A stretch of 64,000 bases of DNA from NCBI RefSeq assembly GCF_018131185.1, contig NZ_JAFCJE010000001.1, positions 648,001 to 712,000 of the forward strand. The letters run 5' to 3'. Position 1 is the first letter of the stretch. Every line of letters starts with the position of its first letter. Under the pieces are notes generated by a model, which did not search any database, was not told where the DNA came from, and saw nothing but the letters and a program-made list of their open reading frames with translations. Shown piece by piece: positions 38,537-47,010 of the stretch. The translations under genes were made by a program, and so were the position numbers. The DNA is from Bradyrhizobium diazoefficiens. GTDB taxonomy: Bacteria > Pseudomonadota > Alphaproteobacteria > Rhizobiales > Xanthobacteraceae.

Positions 38537-38767
38537 TCACGCCGCCGGCAGCGGCCCCTCGTCGTCCTGCGCCGTGACATGCGGCTTCAGGACGTCGAGG
38601 TGGATGCCGCCGCAATCGGTGCAGCGCATGGTCCAGTACTCGCATCCGGCGCGCCCGCCGATCACGCGGAGCACCGAGAGATCCCCGTCGCATTCGGGGC
38701 AGTTGGAGAGCACGGCGCGGGTGTAGATCCTCGGTTGCGAGGTGTCTTCGATTTCGATGACGGACAT
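38537..38767 (-). CDS. Small zinc-ribbon-like hypothetical protein
   Basis: A 76-residue protein with two Cys pairs (NCPECDGD and RCTDCGGIHLD) likely to bind one zinc ion in a ribbon. The sequence between holds another Cys (RAGCEYW). Function unknown. ATG 38767. It precedes uvrB on the same strand by about 90 bp and follows another small ORF. Confidence 0.68.
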   Translation of the reverse strand: MSVIEIEDTSQPRIYTRAVLSNCPECDGDLSVLRVIGGRAGCEYWTMRCTDCGGIHLDVLKPHVTAQDDEGPLPAA

Positions 38768-38818
38768 GACCGGTGGCCCCCTTTGTGCTGTCCCTGGTTC
38801 GCTTGCCGTCCTGCTCGC

Positions 38819-39043
38819 TTATTCGTCGTCGCTATCGGCCCGCCGGCGGAAGCGGTCGATATGTTGCTTGGCGTCGGCGATCGCGGCGTTCTGGTCGGGC
38901 CAGGCGAAACCGACTTCCATGGCCGGAAACAGGACGCCGTCGATGGCGAGGGGGCTGAGATCGGCGCGGCGGATGCGGGCGTGCCAGAGGCCTTTGCCGG
39001 CCTCGAAGGATTCGATGTCAAAGCCGTCGTAGATGGTCGTCAT
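38819..39043 (-). CDS. Small conserved hypothetical protein
   Basis: A 74-residue acidic protein starting MTTIYDGFDIESFEAGKGLW and containing ADLSPLAIDGVLFPAMEVGF, with an Arg-rich then acidic tail (RFRRRADSDDE). ATG 39043 has a GGGGA Shine-Dalgarno. Similar proteins of this size are widespread in Bradyrhizobium (recollection, unverified). Function unknown. Confidence 0.68.
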   Translation of the reverse strand: MTTIYDGFDIESFEAGKGLWHARIRRADLSPLAIDGVLFPAMEVGFAWPDQNAAIADAKQHIDRFRRRADSDDE

Positions 39044-39181
39044 GGTAGTCCCCAAAGTGTTCCGTACGTGTCTTGTTGGAGGGCTAGGGGACCACGATTG
39101 CGGAATTTGGGATGTGAAGCCGTTCACAAGTGGCCGGCTTTTTGTCTTTGGATGCAGTCTTGGGACGTCGGTCTTGGGACG

Positions 39182-40099
39182 TCAGTTCCGAGCGGCGGTA
39201 CGGCCGCTCCGCTTCACGGGGCGGGCTGCGGGTTCCGCTGCCGCGCGCATGATCCAGCGGCGGAACGCGGCAAAGTCGCGCTGCTCGGTCTGGAAGCTGC
39301 GATAGAGCAGGTACCAGCGCATGCCCTTGGGGACCGAAAGGTCAAATGGCGCGACCAGCCGGCCGGCGGCGAGGTCGTCGTCGATATAGGGCCGGATCCC
39401 CATGGCGATGCCGAGCCCGTCGGCCGCGGCCTGCAGCGCCTGGCCGTAGAACTGGAACTCCGGCCCGCGCGCGTTGATGCGAGCGAGGTTCGCGGCTTTC
39501 AGCCAGATCGGCCAGTCCTCGGGTGAGTGCGCGACACGGATCAGGCTTGGTCCCTTCAGGTCGGCCGGACGCTTCAGGCCGCTCGCGAGGCGGGGCACAC
39601 AGACCGGCGTGAGGTCGCCGGCGAACAGCGGCTCGGCGACGAGGCCGGGCCAGTCGCCGGTGCCGAGCTTGATGCCGCAGCTCCAGTCCTCCCCGAACGG
39701 TACTGCGGCGCCGCCGGTGGTGAAGCGAACCTCGATGTCGGGCTCCTCGTTACGGAATTCCGACAGGCGCGGGATCAGCCACCGCATCGCAAAGGTGTGG
39801 CCGACGCCGATGGTGAGCACGCGGACGCTCGAGGGCGCCGTCACCTGCGCGGTGAGGCTCGCCAGCGCGTCGAAGATCGGCGTCAGCCCGCTTTGATAGG
39901 CGCGGCCGGCCTGGGTCAGCACCAGGCGATTGGCCTTGCGCTCGAACAGCGCGACGCCGAGCCGCTCTTCCAGGAGATGGACCATGCGGCTGACGGCGGC
40001 CGCCGACACGCTCAGTTCGAGCCCGGCCGCAGCAAAGCTGCCGGTCCGCGCCGCCGCCTCGAATGCCTTGATGCCGTTGAGAAACAGCAGCCGCCGCAA
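39182..40099 (-). CDS. LysR-family transcriptional regulator (GcvA-like)
   Basis: A 305-residue regulator with N-terminal winged HTH (AFEAAARTGSFAAAGLELS, VSAAAVSRMVHLLEERLGVA) and a C-terminal periplasmic-binding-like effector domain (VRVLTIGVGHTFAMRWLIPR, RWYLLYRSF). No ATG fits the domain start; TTG 40099 with GAGGG about 9 nt upstream gives the expected N-terminus. It is divergent from the TauE/SafE transporter and probably controls it. The longer frame up to 40357 is antisense to that transporter. Confidence 0.88.
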   Translation of the reverse strand: MRRLLFLNGIKAFEAAARTGSFAAAGLELSVSAAAVSRMVHLLEERLGVALFERKANRLVLTQAGRAYQSGLTPIFDALASLTAQVTAPSSVRVLTIGVGHTFAMRWLIPRLSEFRNEEPDIEVRFTTGGAAVPFGEDWSCGIKLGTGDWPGLVAEPLFAGDLTPVCVPRLASGLKRPADLKGPSLIRVAHSPEDWPIWLKAANLARINARGPEFQFYGQALQAAADGLGIAMGIRPYIDDDLAAGRLVAPFDLSVPKGMRWYLLYRSFQTEQRDFAAFRRWIMRAAAEPAARPVKRSGRTAARN

Positions 40100-40205
40100 A
40101 TGACCAACCCTCAGGAAAGCTGATGCCAGGCCAAGATAACTCAGTTTGCGGGAGATGAGCAAGCAAGGCACATTTTCCTTCACCGCACACCGACAGGAGA
40201 CGTTC

Positions 40206-40985
40206 GTGACGCCCATCATGACCGCTGCCCTCGGGTTGCTGATGGTCGCCACCGCGTTTCTGTCGGGGCTGTTCGGCATGGCGGGCGGGCTGATCCTGAT
40301 CGGCGTGCTCCTGGCCTTGATGCCGCTGCCGGCCGCGATGGTGCTGCACGCGATCACGCAGATGGCCTCGAACGGCTGGCGTGCGTTTCTGTGGCGGGCG
40401 CATATTCGCTGGCGGCCGGTCGCGAACTATCTGGTCGGCGCGGCGGTCGCGCTCGCGGCCTGGTCGCTCACCCGCTACGTGCCGGACAAGCCGATGGCGC
40501 TGCTGCTGCTGGGCATCACGCCGTTCATGGCGCGGCTGCTGCCGGCGAGCATCAAGCCGGATCCTGACAGGCTCTGGCAAGGTACGGTCTACGGCACGAT
40601 CTGCATGGGCCTGATGCTGATGACCGGCGTCTCCGGCCCGCTGCTCGACACCTTCTTCCTCGGCGGCGATTTCGGCCGCCGCGAGAAGGTGGCGACCAAG
40701 GCGATGTGCCAGCTCGTCAGCCACTTCACCAAGCTGATCTATTTCGGCGGCATCATCGACCAGGCGGCGAGCCTCGATCCCGTGCTTGCCGGTGTCGCGA
40801 TTGCCGCCTCGATGCTCGGCACCACGCTGGCGCGACGCATCCTCGAAGCCATGACCGACCAGCAATTCTTGGCCTGGTCGAACAAACTGATCACCACCAT
40901 CGCCTGCTACTACATCGCCTATGGCGGCTGGCTCATGCTGCGCACGGAGGTAGCGGTCGCCTTCGACAGGGGAGTTTTGCAATGA
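40206..40985 (+). CDS. TauE/SafE-family sulfite/organic anion exporter
   Basis: A 259-residue membrane protein of the TauE/SafE (TSUP) family with about eight helices (MTAALGLLMVATAFLSGLFG, AGGLILIGVLLALMPLPAAM, VAIAASMLGTTLARRILEAM). GTG 40206 has AGGAGA five bases upstream, better than the ATG at 40146. Stop overlaps the next gene by ATGA. Substrate may be sulfite, sulfoacetate or another small anion. Divergent LysR suggests inducible control. Confidence 0.86.
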   Translation: MTPIMTAALGLLMVATAFLSGLFGMAGGLILIGVLLALMPLPAAMVLHAITQMASNGWRAFLWRAHIRWRPVANYLVGAAVALAAWSLTRYVPDKPMALLLLGITPFMARLLPASIKPDPDRLWQGTVYGTICMGLMLMTGVSGPLLDTFFLGGDFGRREKVATKAMCQLVSHFTKLIYFGGIIDQAASLDPVLAGVAIAASMLGTTLARRILEAMTDQQFLAWSNKLITTIACYYIAYGGWLMLRTEVAVAFDRGVLQ

Positions 40986-41212
40986 GCGAGACAGCCGATC
41001 CGCTGGTGCTGGACTTCGTCGAATGGGTCGCACGTGAGCCGCGCGCCTATGCCGAGGTGGTCGCGACGTGGAAGAGCTCGTGCCCGCGCCTCACCATCTG
41101 GGAAGACGCCGCCGACCGCGGCTACGTCGCGCGCGAGACGATTGCCGGCCTCGGGCTGGTCATCGCGGTGACGGAGAACGGGGAGAGGTTGCTGCGGACA
41201 AACGGGCGGTGA
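40982..41212 (+). CDS. Small winged-helix-like conserved protein
   Basis: A 76-residue protein (LDFVEWVAREPRAYAEVVAT, KSSCPRLTIWEDAADRGYV, ETIAGLGLVIAVTENGERLL) with the helix-helix-wing pattern of a small winged-helix domain. Overlaps the transporter by four bases (ATGA), so co-translated. The family is frequent in rhizobia but uncharacterised. Confidence 0.78.
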   Translation: MSETADPLVLDFVEWVAREPRAYAEVVATWKSSCPRLTIWEDAADRGYVARETIAGLGLVIAVTENGERLLRTNGR

Positions 41213-41235
41213 AGCGCACGTCCGTCTCCCACATC

Positions 41236-41315
41236 GTCATTGCGAGCGCGAGCGAAGCAATCCAGAATGTCTTTTGCGGCGGCAGGCTGGATCGCTTCGC
41301 CGCGCTCGCAATGAC
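41236..41315. repeat. Palindromic repeat (GTCATTGCGAG type)
   Basis: Opens GTCATTGCGAGCGCGAGCGA, has AGCAATCCAG/CTGGATCGCT inner arms, and closes CGCGCTCGCAATGAC. It lies between the small winged-helix gene and the GST. Confidence 0.85.
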
Positions 41316-41338
41316 GGAGCGGAATGGAGGCGCCTTGC

Positions 41339-42037
41339 ATGTCACTCAAGCTGTTCGAACTCGTCGGCACCGACGCTTCGCGCCCGTTCAGCCCGTATTG
41401 CTGGCGCACGCGGATGGCGCTCGCGCACAAGGGTCTGTCGGCGGAATCTCTGCCCTGGCGCTTCACCGAGAAGAGCGCGCTTGCGCCGCACGGCTCCGAG
41501 AAGGTGCCGGTGCTGCTGCATGACGACAAGGCGGTGGTCGATTCCTGGACGATCGCGAACTATCTCGAGGACAGTTTCCCGGACGGTCGGTCGCTGTTCG
41601 GCGGGGAGGGCGGCCGCGCCATGGCGCGCATGATCAACGCCTTCGGCGACATCGCCATCGTCGGCGGCATCTTTCCGCTGATCGTTGCCGACATCCCGAA
41701 AAATCTGGCCGAGACCGACGCGGACTATTTCCGCAAGTCGCGTGAGGCGCGGTTCGGTGGCAAGAGCCTGGAAGAGGTCATGGCGAGCCGCGACACCGGC
41801 GTGGTCGCCTTCCGCAAGTCGCTCGAGATCATGCGGCAGACGCTGAAGAAGCAGCCCTATCTCGGCGGCGAGGCGCCGAACTACGCCGACTACATCGTGT
41901 TCGGCGGCTTCCAATGGGCGCGCGTGGTGAGCCCGTTCAAGCTGCTGGAGGCGGACGATCCGGTTTATGCCTGGCGCGAACAACTGCTCGACGCGTTCGA
42001 CGGCATGGCAAGGCGATCGCCGGGGCATCCAGTGTAG
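41339..42037 (+). CDS. Glutathione S-transferase family protein
   Basis: A 232-residue GST with an N-terminal thioredoxin-like domain (RPFSPYCWRTRMALAHKG, with S-P-Y-C as glutathione-site candidate; EKVPVLLHDDKAVVDSWTI) and a C-terminal helical domain (GEAPNYADYIVFGGFQWARV). The substrate is unknown. ATG 41339 has GGAG 9 nt upstream. Single gene, followed by a palindromic repeat. A second GST-like gene lies at 49062. Confidence 0.85.
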   Translation: MSLKLFELVGTDASRPFSPYCWRTRMALAHKGLSAESLPWRFTEKSALAPHGSEKVPVLLHDDKAVVDSWTIANYLEDSFPDGRSLFGGEGGRAMARMINAFGDIAIVGGIFPLIVADIPKNLAETDADYFRKSREARFGGKSLEEVMASRDTGVVAFRKSLEIMRQTLKKQPYLGGEAPNYADYIVFGGFQWARVVSPFKLLEADDPVYAWREQLLDAFDGMARRSPGHPV

Positions 42038-42056
42038 GGCTAACTCTCTCCCCCCG

Positions 42057-42183
42057 GTCGTCCCTGCGAACGCAGGGACCCATACCGCGTGATGTATCGA
42101 GTGCGGATGGTCGGAGTACTGCACGACCAGTCTTCGCCAAACGTCTCCCCGGGGTTATGGGTCCCCGCGTTCGCGGGGACGAC
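42057..42183. repeat. Palindromic repeat (GTCGTCCC type)
   Basis: Opens GTCGTCCCTGCGAACGCAGG then GACCCATACC; closes GTTATGGGTCCCCGCGTTCG then CGGGGACGAC. Among the best preserved of this family in the window. Confidence 0.85.
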
Positions 42184-42230
42184 ACCGAGGGTGTGGCCCG
42201 GGCTCCGGCATCACCCAGAGCGTTACACCC

Positions 42231-42434
42231 TTACTCCGCGCTCGCTGCCTCTGCCGCCGCTTTCCTTAGACACTCCCGGCACAGGCAATCCTCGCCCTTG
42301 ACCGGCATCGGCAGGCGCGCCGTTTCCTCCGCGCACCAGCAGGTGCCCGAGAGGTCGCAGCCGAACTCGGTGCCGCAACGGGAGCAGGCGAGGCGGCGTG
42401 GTTCCTGGGACGAAGATTCTTGCGGATTTGTCAT
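42231..42434 (-). CDS. Cysteine-rich CWC-like zinc-binding protein
   Basis: A 67-residue protein with Cys in CSRCGTEFGC, GTCWCAEE and EDCLCRECLRK, matching the cysteine-rich CWC family (CxxC ... CWC ... C). It probably binds one or two zinc ions; function unknown. ATG 42434. Convergent with the GST across a repeat. Confidence 0.78.
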   Translation of the reverse strand: MTNPQESSSQEPRRLACSRCGTEFGCDLSGTCWCAEETARLPMPVKGEDCLCRECLRKAAAEAASAE

Positions 42435-42548
42435 GATTTACGTCGAAGCTTCGCCGTGATTTTCATGTCGGGTTCATCGGTCATTGCGGTATATTAGGCA
42501 TCGCGCGCGGACTCGGAAAGCGGCTCCCGCCACGCGAAGGACAAATCG

Positions 42549-44105
42549 ATGGCCCGCGATTCGCAAGCCGCGCTCGTCGCGCTCAACCGTTTTGGCTTCG
42601 GCGCCCGCGGCGGCGCCTCGGGCGATCTCGTCAACGCAAGCTCCGATCCGCGCGGCTTCGTGAAGGCCGAGCTCGCGCGTGCGAGCGGCGTGCTGCTGGA
42701 GGCGCCCGGCCTGCAATCGACTCAGCAGCTCGGGCAAGCCGTGTTCGCCTATCAGGATCAGGTCAGGCAGGCGCGCGAAGCCGCGAAGGCCGCCGGGCCG
42801 GCCGAGACGCCGTCGGTTGCGCCAGCCGAGCAGAAGCCCGCCCTCCGCCGCAATCTCTCGCTGAATGCGGCAGCAACGGAGGTCGCCGGCCAGATGACGG
42901 AGGCAAAGCCGGCGGATAACGCGGCGAAGCCGGAGGCGATGCAGCCCAACGCCGCTGCGCCGCCGGCCGCAAAGCCGGCCCCGCAGCCGCTCAACGTCAT
43001 CCAAAAGACCTTCCGCGCCGAGGCGCTGGCGCGGCTGCAGCGCGCCACGCTGGCCGAATGCGGCTTCACCGAGCGCCTCGTCGTGTTCTGGTCCAACCAT
43101 TTCTGCATCTCAGCGAGCAAGGGCGAGCTGGCGCGGATCTGGGCCGGCGCGTTCGAGCGCGAGGCGATCAGGCCGCACGTGCTCGGGCGCTTCGCCGACA
43201 TGCTGAAAGCCGTCGAGCAGCATCCGGCGATGCTGTTCTTCCTCGACAACCAGCAATCGCTCGGCCCGGATTCGCGCGCTGGCCAGAACCGCAAGCGCGG
43301 GCTCAATGAGAATCTGGCGCGCGAGATCATGGAGCTGCATACGCTCGGCGTCGGCGGGGGATACACGCAGGACGACGTCACCTCGCTCGCGCGCATCATC
43401 ACCGGCTGGACCTTTGCCGGCCGGCAAGGGCAGCTCGGCGCCCCCGGCTCCTTCGTGTTCAACTCCAATGCGCACCAGCCCGGGCCGCAAATGCTGCTCG
43501 GCAAGACCTATGAGCCGACGGGGCTCGCGCAAGGCGAGGCCGCGCTCGCCGACATCGCGCGGCATCCGTCGACCGCGAACTTCATCGCCGCCAAATTCGT
43601 CCGCCACTTCGTTGCCGACGATCCGCCGCCGGCACTCGTCGCGCGCCTGCGCGATGTCTTCGTCAAGACTGATGGCGACCTCAAGGCGCTTGCCATGGCG
43701 CTGGTCGATTCCGAGGAAGCGTGGCAAGCGCCGCTGACCAAGATGCGCTCGCCCTACGAGTTCCTCGTCGCGAGCGGCCGGCTGCTCGCGCGGGTGCCGG
43801 AAGATCCGAGCCGCTATCTCAATGGCCTCAATCTGCTGGGGCAACCGCTATGGTCGCCGGCCGGGCCCAACGGCTTTCCCGACACCAACGCAGCCTGGGC
43901 CGCGCCCGAGGGCATGAAGCTCAGGCTCGACATCGCGGCGCAGATTGGCTCGCGGCTCGGCAGCAATATCGATCCGATCGACCTCCTGGAATTCGCGGCA
44001 GCCGATGCGGCCTCCATCGAGACGCGGCGAGCGGTCGAGCGTGCGGAGTCGCGACAGCAGGCGCTGACGCTGCTGTTGATGTCGCCGGAAATGCAACGGA
44101 GATGA
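42549..44105 (+). CDS. DUF1800 domain-containing protein
   Basis: A 518-residue protein of the DUF1800 family, almost always encoded beside DUF1501. Recognisable parts: N-terminal ALVALNRFGFGARGG, an Ala/Pro-rich linker (about 80-150), FWSNHFCISASKG, LNENLAREIMELHTLGVGGG and DVTSLARIITGWTF. No signal peptide is evident. Function is unknown; roles linked to secretion or cell-surface assembly have been suggested only in general terms. The stop overlaps a possible start of the DUF1501 gene (ATGA). Confidence 0.9.
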   Translation: MARDSQAALVALNRFGFGARGGASGDLVNASSDPRGFVKAELARASGVLLEAPGLQSTQQLGQAVFAYQDQVRQAREAAKAAGPAETPSVAPAEQKPALRRNLSLNAAATEVAGQMTEAKPADNAAKPEAMQPNAAAPPAAKPAPQPLNVIQKTFRAEALARLQRATLAECGFTERLVVFWSNHFCISASKGELARIWAGAFEREAIRPHVLGRFADMLKAVEQHPAMLFFLDNQQSLGPDSRAGQNRKRGLNENLAREIMELHTLGVGGGYTQDDVTSLARIITGWTFAGRQGQLGAPGSFVFNSNAHQPGPQMLLGKTYEPTGLAQGEAALADIARHPSTANFIAAKFVRHFVADDPPPALVARLRDVFVKTDGDLKALAMALVDSEEAWQAPLTKMRSPYEFLVASGRLLARVPEDPSRYLNGLNLLGQPLWSPAGPNGFPDTNAAWAAPEGMKLRLDIAAQIGSRLGSNIDPIDLLEFAAADAASIETRRAVERAESRQQALTLLLMSPEMQRR

Positions 44106-44107
44106 CG

Positions 44108-45325
44108 ATGATCGATTGCGTCGAGAACCGGCTTCTCACCTCGCGCCGCGGTCTGCTGCTCGGCGGCGCCTCGTTCGCGGCCTGGGCTTACCTGCCGAAA
44201 TTCGCACGCGCCGCCGATGGGCGCGATCCCCGCCTGATCGTGGTGATCCTGCGCGGCGCGCTCGACGGGCTGGCGACCGTGGCGCCGCTCGGCGACCCCG
44301 ACTATGCCAGCCTGCACGGCTCGATCGCGCTCAGCGCAGATGGGGCGCATCCCGCGATCATGCTCGATAGCTTCTTCGCGCTGCATCCGGTCATGCCGGA
44401 ATTTGCGCGCATGTACCGCGACAGGCATGCCGCGGTGATCCACGCAGTGGCGACGCCCTATCGCGACCGCTCGCATTTCGACGGCCAGGACGTGCTCGAA
44501 AGCGGCTACGCCGGCCCGGGACGCGTGCAATCCGGCTGGCTCAACCGCGCGCTGGAAGCGCTGCCGCGCGGCGAGCGCGTATCGAGCGGCCTTGCGGTTG
44601 GGCCCACCACGCCACTGGTGCTGCGCGGCAATGCGCCGACGGTCGGCTGGGCGCCGGTGGCGCTGCCACAGGCCGACGACGACACCGCGATGCGCCTCGT
44701 CGATCTCTACCGCCACCGCGATCCCGCGTTGGCCATGGCGCTGTCGCAAGGCCTCCAGCTCGACAAGGCCGCCAGCGGCGACGACATGAAGCGGAAGCCC
44801 GGCAATGCCGTCGCGCAGATGCGCCAGGTGGCGCGTGGCGCGGCCAAGCTGATGGCGGCGGACGACGGCCCGCGCATTGCCGCACTTGCTTTCGACGGCT
44901 GGGATACGCATGCCAATGAAGGCGGCCCGGTCGGCCGTCTCGCCTTCCTGCTCGGCGGGCTCGACGGCGCAATCGCCGAATTCGAAAGCGGCCTCGGCGA
45001 TCGCTGGCGCGACACCGTCGTCGTGGTCGCCACCGAATTCGGCCGCACCGCGCGCATCAATGGCACCGACGGCACGGATCACGGCACCGGCACGATCGCG
45101 CTGCTCGCCGGCGGCGCCGTGAAGGGCGGCCGCGTCATCTCGGACTGGCCGGGCCTCAAGCTCGCCAACCTCCATGAAGGGCGTGACCTCAAGCCCACAA
45201 CGGATCTGCGTTCGGTCATCAAGGGCGTGCTGCAGGATCAGTTCGGCCTGTCCGACCGCGTGCTGGCCGAGACGGTGTTCCCGGACAGCGCGAGCGCAAG
45301 GCCGATGAAGGGATTGGTTGCCTAA
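44108..45325 (+). CDS. DUF1501 (Tat-exported, sulfatase-like) protein
   Basis: A 405-residue protein of the DUF1501 family, related to the alkaline phosphatase/sulfatase superfamily. A twin-arginine signal is visible (TSRRGLLLGGASFAAWA) with cleavage near ARAADG, so it is exported folded, usually with a metal. Conserved pieces: LIVVILRGALDGLATV, SHFDGQDVLE, ALAFDGWDTHANEG, VVATEFGRTARING and THHGTG-like TDHGTG. GGAG at 44098-44101 fits ATG 44108 (MIDCVENRL) better than ATG 44102, which overlaps the DUF1800 stop. Function unknown. Confidence 0.9.
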   Translation: MIDCVENRLLTSRRGLLLGGASFAAWAYLPKFARAADGRDPRLIVVILRGALDGLATVAPLGDPDYASLHGSIALSADGAHPAIMLDSFFALHPVMPEFARMYRDRHAAVIHAVATPYRDRSHFDGQDVLESGYAGPGRVQSGWLNRALEALPRGERVSSGLAVGPTTPLVLRGNAPTVGWAPVALPQADDDTAMRLVDLYRHRDPALAMALSQGLQLDKAASGDDMKRKPGNAVAQMRQVARGAAKLMAADDGPRIAALAFDGWDTHANEGGPVGRLAFLLGGLDGAIAEFESGLGDRWRDTVVVVATEFGRTARINGTDGTDHGTGTIALLAGGAVKGGRVISDWPGLKLANLHEGRDLKPTTDLRSVIKGVLQDQFGLSDRVLAETVFPDSASARPMKGLVA

Positions 45326-45334
45326 CCCACTGCC

Positions 45335-45437
45335 GTCATTCCGGGGCGCGCGTAGCGCGAACCCGGAATCCATCTCCCCGCTGGCTCTGCTGCAAAATGG
45401 ATTCCAGGTCTGCGCCTTGCGGCGCATCCCGGAATGA
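45335..45437. repeat. Intergenic palindromic repeat (GTCATTCCGG type)
   Basis: Opens GTCATTCCGGGGCGCGCGTA, has GGAATCCAT ... ATGGATTCC inside, and closes CGCATCCCGGAATGAC. Confidence 0.87.
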
Positions 45438-45473
45438 CGAGATAATCGCCCGAACACCAGGAGAACCACACCC

Positions 45474-45797
45474 ATGTACATCGCCATGAACCGCTTCCGC
45501 GTCGCCAAGGGCTCCGAGGCCGCCTTCGAGCAGGTCTGGCTTTCGCGCGACACGCATCTGGACAAGGTGCCGGGCTTCGTCGAATTTCATCTGCTGCGGG
45601 GCCCCGAGCTCGAGGACCACACGCTGTATGCATCGCACACGGTCTGGGCGAACCACGCCGCGTTCGAGGCCTGGACCAAGTCGGAAGCATTTCGGGCCGC
45701 GCATCACCGGGCCGGCGACAACAAGCCGCTCTACCTCGGCCATCCCCAGTTCGAAGGCTTTGAGGTGATGCAGACGGTCGGACGCGGCGCCAAGTAA
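45474..45797 (+). CDS. IsdG/HmuQ-like heme-degrading monooxygenase
   Basis: A 107-residue ferredoxin-like (antibiotic biosynthesis monooxygenase) protein. The IsdG-type heme oxygenases need an Asn-Trp-His triad, for example N7, W67, H77; here Asn6 (IAMNRF), Trp67 (FEAWTKSE) and His77 (FRAAHHR) are all present at matching spacing, so heme degradation is likely. Bradyrhizobium HmuQ and HmuD belong to this family. No heme-uptake genes are adjacent, and no iron-responsive motif was recognised. ATG 45474 with CAGGAGAA-type upstream sequence. Confidence 0.85.
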   Translation: MYIAMNRFRVAKGSEAAFEQVWLSRDTHLDKVPGFVEFHLLRGPELEDHTLYASHTVWANHAAFEAWTKSEAFRAAHHRAGDNKPLYLGHPQFEGFEVMQTVGRGAK

Positions 45798-45813
45798 CGC
45801 GCCGCGTCGAAGA

Positions 45814-46755
45814 TCAGCCCAGAGTGATCTTGTCGATCTCGGCCATCTCCTCGGCGCTGAGCTTCCAGGAGATCGCCTTGACGTTCTCCTCGATCTGCTC
45901 GACGCGCGTGGCGCCGGCGATCACGCTGGACACCTGCGGGCGCGCGGCAAGCCAGGAGAAGGCGAGCTCGAGCATGCTGTGACCACGGGCCTTGGCAAAG
46001 GCCTGGAGCTTCTCGACCATGTCCTCGTTGCGCGGTGTGACATAGCGGTCGCGCAGGGCCGGTGCCTTGGCAAAGCGGGTGTCGGCGGGTGCGGCCGCGC
46101 CACGCTGATACTTGCCCGTGAGCAGGCCGCTTGCGAGCGGGAAGAACGGCAGCAGGCCGAGCTTGTACTCTTGCGCCGCCGGCAGCAGATCCTTCTCGAT
46201 GTCGCGCACGACGAGGCTGTATTCGTCCTGGCACGAGACGAAGCGGCTGACGTTCATCGCGCGCGCGGTGAACTCGGCTTCGGCGATGCGCCAGGCCGGG
46301 AAGTTGGAATTGCCGATGTAGCGCACCTTGCCCTGGCGGACGAGGTCGTCCAGCGCGCGCAGGCTCTCCTCGATCGGCGTCAGAGGGTCGTAGTCGTGCT
46401 GCTGGTAGAGATCGACGTAGTCGGTCTTGAGCCGCTTCAAGCTGGCCTCGACGGCGTCCATGATGTAGCGGCGCGAGGCGCCCTGCCTGGTGCCGTCGGT
46501 CGCCATCGGCTTGGCATATTTGGTGGCGAGCACGATGTCCTTGCGGCGGTCGCCGAGCACGGTGCCGAGCACCGTCTCCGAGCCGCCCATGCCGGCATAG
46601 ATGTCGGCGGTGTCGAACAACGTGATGCCGAGATCGAGCGCGCGATGGATCACCTTGCGCGAGGTCTCCAGATCCGTGCGCTGGCCGAAATTGTTGCAGC
46701 CGAGTCCGACCGCAGACACGCGAAGGCCGGAGGCGCCGAGATTGCGAATTTCCAT
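45814..46755 (-). CDS. Aldo/keto reductase
   Basis: NAD(P)H-dependent reductase of 313 residues with a TIM-barrel: catalytic Asp-Tyr (FDTADIYAGMGGSE), Lys (LATKYAKPM) and the His region (LYQQHDYDPLTP). It ends MAEIDKITLG. Resembles the group that includes YajO/pyridoxal reductase-like enzymes; the substrate is unknown. ATG 46755 is preferred over 46815. Convergent with the heme monooxygenase-like gene, 16 bp between stops. Confidence 0.9.
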   Translation of the reverse strand: MEIRNLGASGLRVSAVGLGCNNFGQRTDLETSRKVIHRALDLGITLFDTADIYAGMGGSETVLGTVLGDRRKDIVLATKYAKPMATDGTRQGASRRYIMDAVEASLKRLKTDYVDLYQQHDYDPLTPIEESLRALDDLVRQGKVRYIGNSNFPAWRIAEAEFTARAMNVSRFVSCQDEYSLVVRDIEKDLLPAAQEYKLGLLPFFPLASGLLTGKYQRGAAAPADTRFAKAPALRDRYVTPRNEDMVEKLQAFAKARGHSMLELAFSWLAARPQVSSVIAGATRVEQIEENVKAISWKLSAEEMAEIDKITLG

Positions 46756-46853
46756 GGGAGACCCTGTCAGAGATGAGCAGCCACTCATTCTGACCACCGC
46801 GCGCCGCCCCAGCAAGGCGCTCGCCGCGCTGCTGCCATGCCGGCAAGGCGGAC

Positions 46854-46898
46854 AAAAAAATGCGGCCCCTGTCAGACGCGGCGACTGACGGGGACCGC
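46854..46898 (-). terminator. Rho-independent terminator downstream of the GNAT gene
   Basis: Read on the minus strand: stem of about 13 pairs (GCGG, one bulge, CCCCGTCAG against CTGACAGGGG, CCGC), loop about 9 nt, then A and seven T. The T-run is the A7 at 46854-46860. It lies about 110 bp after the GNAT stop on its strand. Confidence 0.8.
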
Positions 46899-47010
46899 TT
46901 TGGGGCGCTTGATCGGTGACGGGGGGGCCAGATCAGACGCAGGTGCAGCGTAGCCGCGCTATGTTACGCGCGGGTGACAGGCGGAGTTATCCACAGGATG
47001 CGTGCTGCGA

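Noticed and set aside
43814..45565. A 583-codon minus-strand frame
   Set aside because: Shadow of DUF1800/DUF1501 coding sequence; no domain, no Shine-Dalgarno.
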